5,675 nucleotides of DNA from Methanobacteriota archaeon (GTDB lineage Archaea > Halobacteriota > Methanocellia > Methanocellales > Methanocellaceae). Positions 5,154 through 5,675 of the stretch are shown here, in pieces. The notes beneath the pieces were generated by a model. The model was not told the DNA's origin, made no database searches, and was given only the letters and a program-made list of their open reading frames with translations. The position numbers and the translations under genes were made by a program. Location of the stretch: the NCBI GenBank assembly GCA_023436075.1, contig JAEZKS010000129.1, positions 1-5,675 on the forward strand. Reading direction: 5' to 3'. The first letter of the stretch is position 1, and each line of letters starts with the position of its first letter.

Positions 5154-5307
5154 GTGATAAGAATTCGAAGGTTTTGGGCTTCGTTTGTTTGAGCTGACAT
5201 TTTTTGGTTGTGTGTACTCTTGTTGTCTTTGGATTTCGCTTTGGAATGCAATGATGGTGTTTTGGTTGGAACATTCTTTGGTTTGTGTTTTTGGCGGGTT
5301 GGGCTTT
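5154..5307 (-). other. 23S-5S internal transcribed spacer
   Basis: About 155 bases between the ends of 23S and 5S, with no tRNA and no convincing reading frame. As RNA it is rich in A and C, and G makes up only about one base in ten, so it should be largely unpaired. The boundary with 23S is uncertain by about 15 bases. Confidence 0.6.

Positions 5308-5675
<368 letters not shown>

Noticed and set aside
5010..5192. A 60-codon plus-strand frame over 5S
   Set aside because: It is antisense to 5S rRNA and has no coding character.

Overview
The window reads as archaeal chromosome, most likely from a euryarchaeal methanogen of the Methanomicrobia or Methanocella type. Support comes from two archaeosine (tRNA G15 modification) enzymes, which are essentially archaeal, from TATA-box promoters placed about 25 to 37 bases before start codons, from very short leaders, and from archaeal-type 23S and 5S rRNA. 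The narrower assignment is an inference from general resemblance and was not tested.

Layout. Bases 31-3476 carry a minus-strand block read right to left: arcS (archaeosine synthase alpha), then raSEA (its radical SAM partner), then, behind its own promoter, a small helix-turn-helix plus ACT-domain regulator. Divergent from arcS on the plus strand is a 55-residue hydrophilic KGG/group-1-LEA-like protein (3624-3791), followed by a hairpin and T-run terminator. Next comes a minus-strand gene for a single-span, sequon-rich surface protein with an internal duplication (3887-4756). The right end is the 3' part of an rRNA operon on the minus strand: about the last 365 bases of 23S rRNA (running off the window), a G-poor spacer, and 5S rRNA. 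Between 5S and the surface-protein gene lie about 270 bases without a gene, holding a G-poor trailer and a three-copy degenerate 22-bp repeat.

How the genes work together. ArcS attaches lysine to preQ0 at position 15 of tRNA, and RaSEA converts that adduct to archaeosine. The two are adjacent and their frames overlap at an ATGA, so coupled translation is expected. The preQ0-inserting enzyme TgtA is not in the window.

The most notable observation is that the best-supported raSEA start (ATG at 1674, with a strong AGGAGGT ribosome site, overlapping the arcS stop) is followed after 11 codons by an in-frame TAG, after which the same frame runs into the complete radical SAM protein. This could be amber readthrough (for example pyrrolysine), a short leader peptide with reinitiation at GTG 1629, or a sequence error or nonsense mutation. 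Beyond this I see no defence or mobile system.
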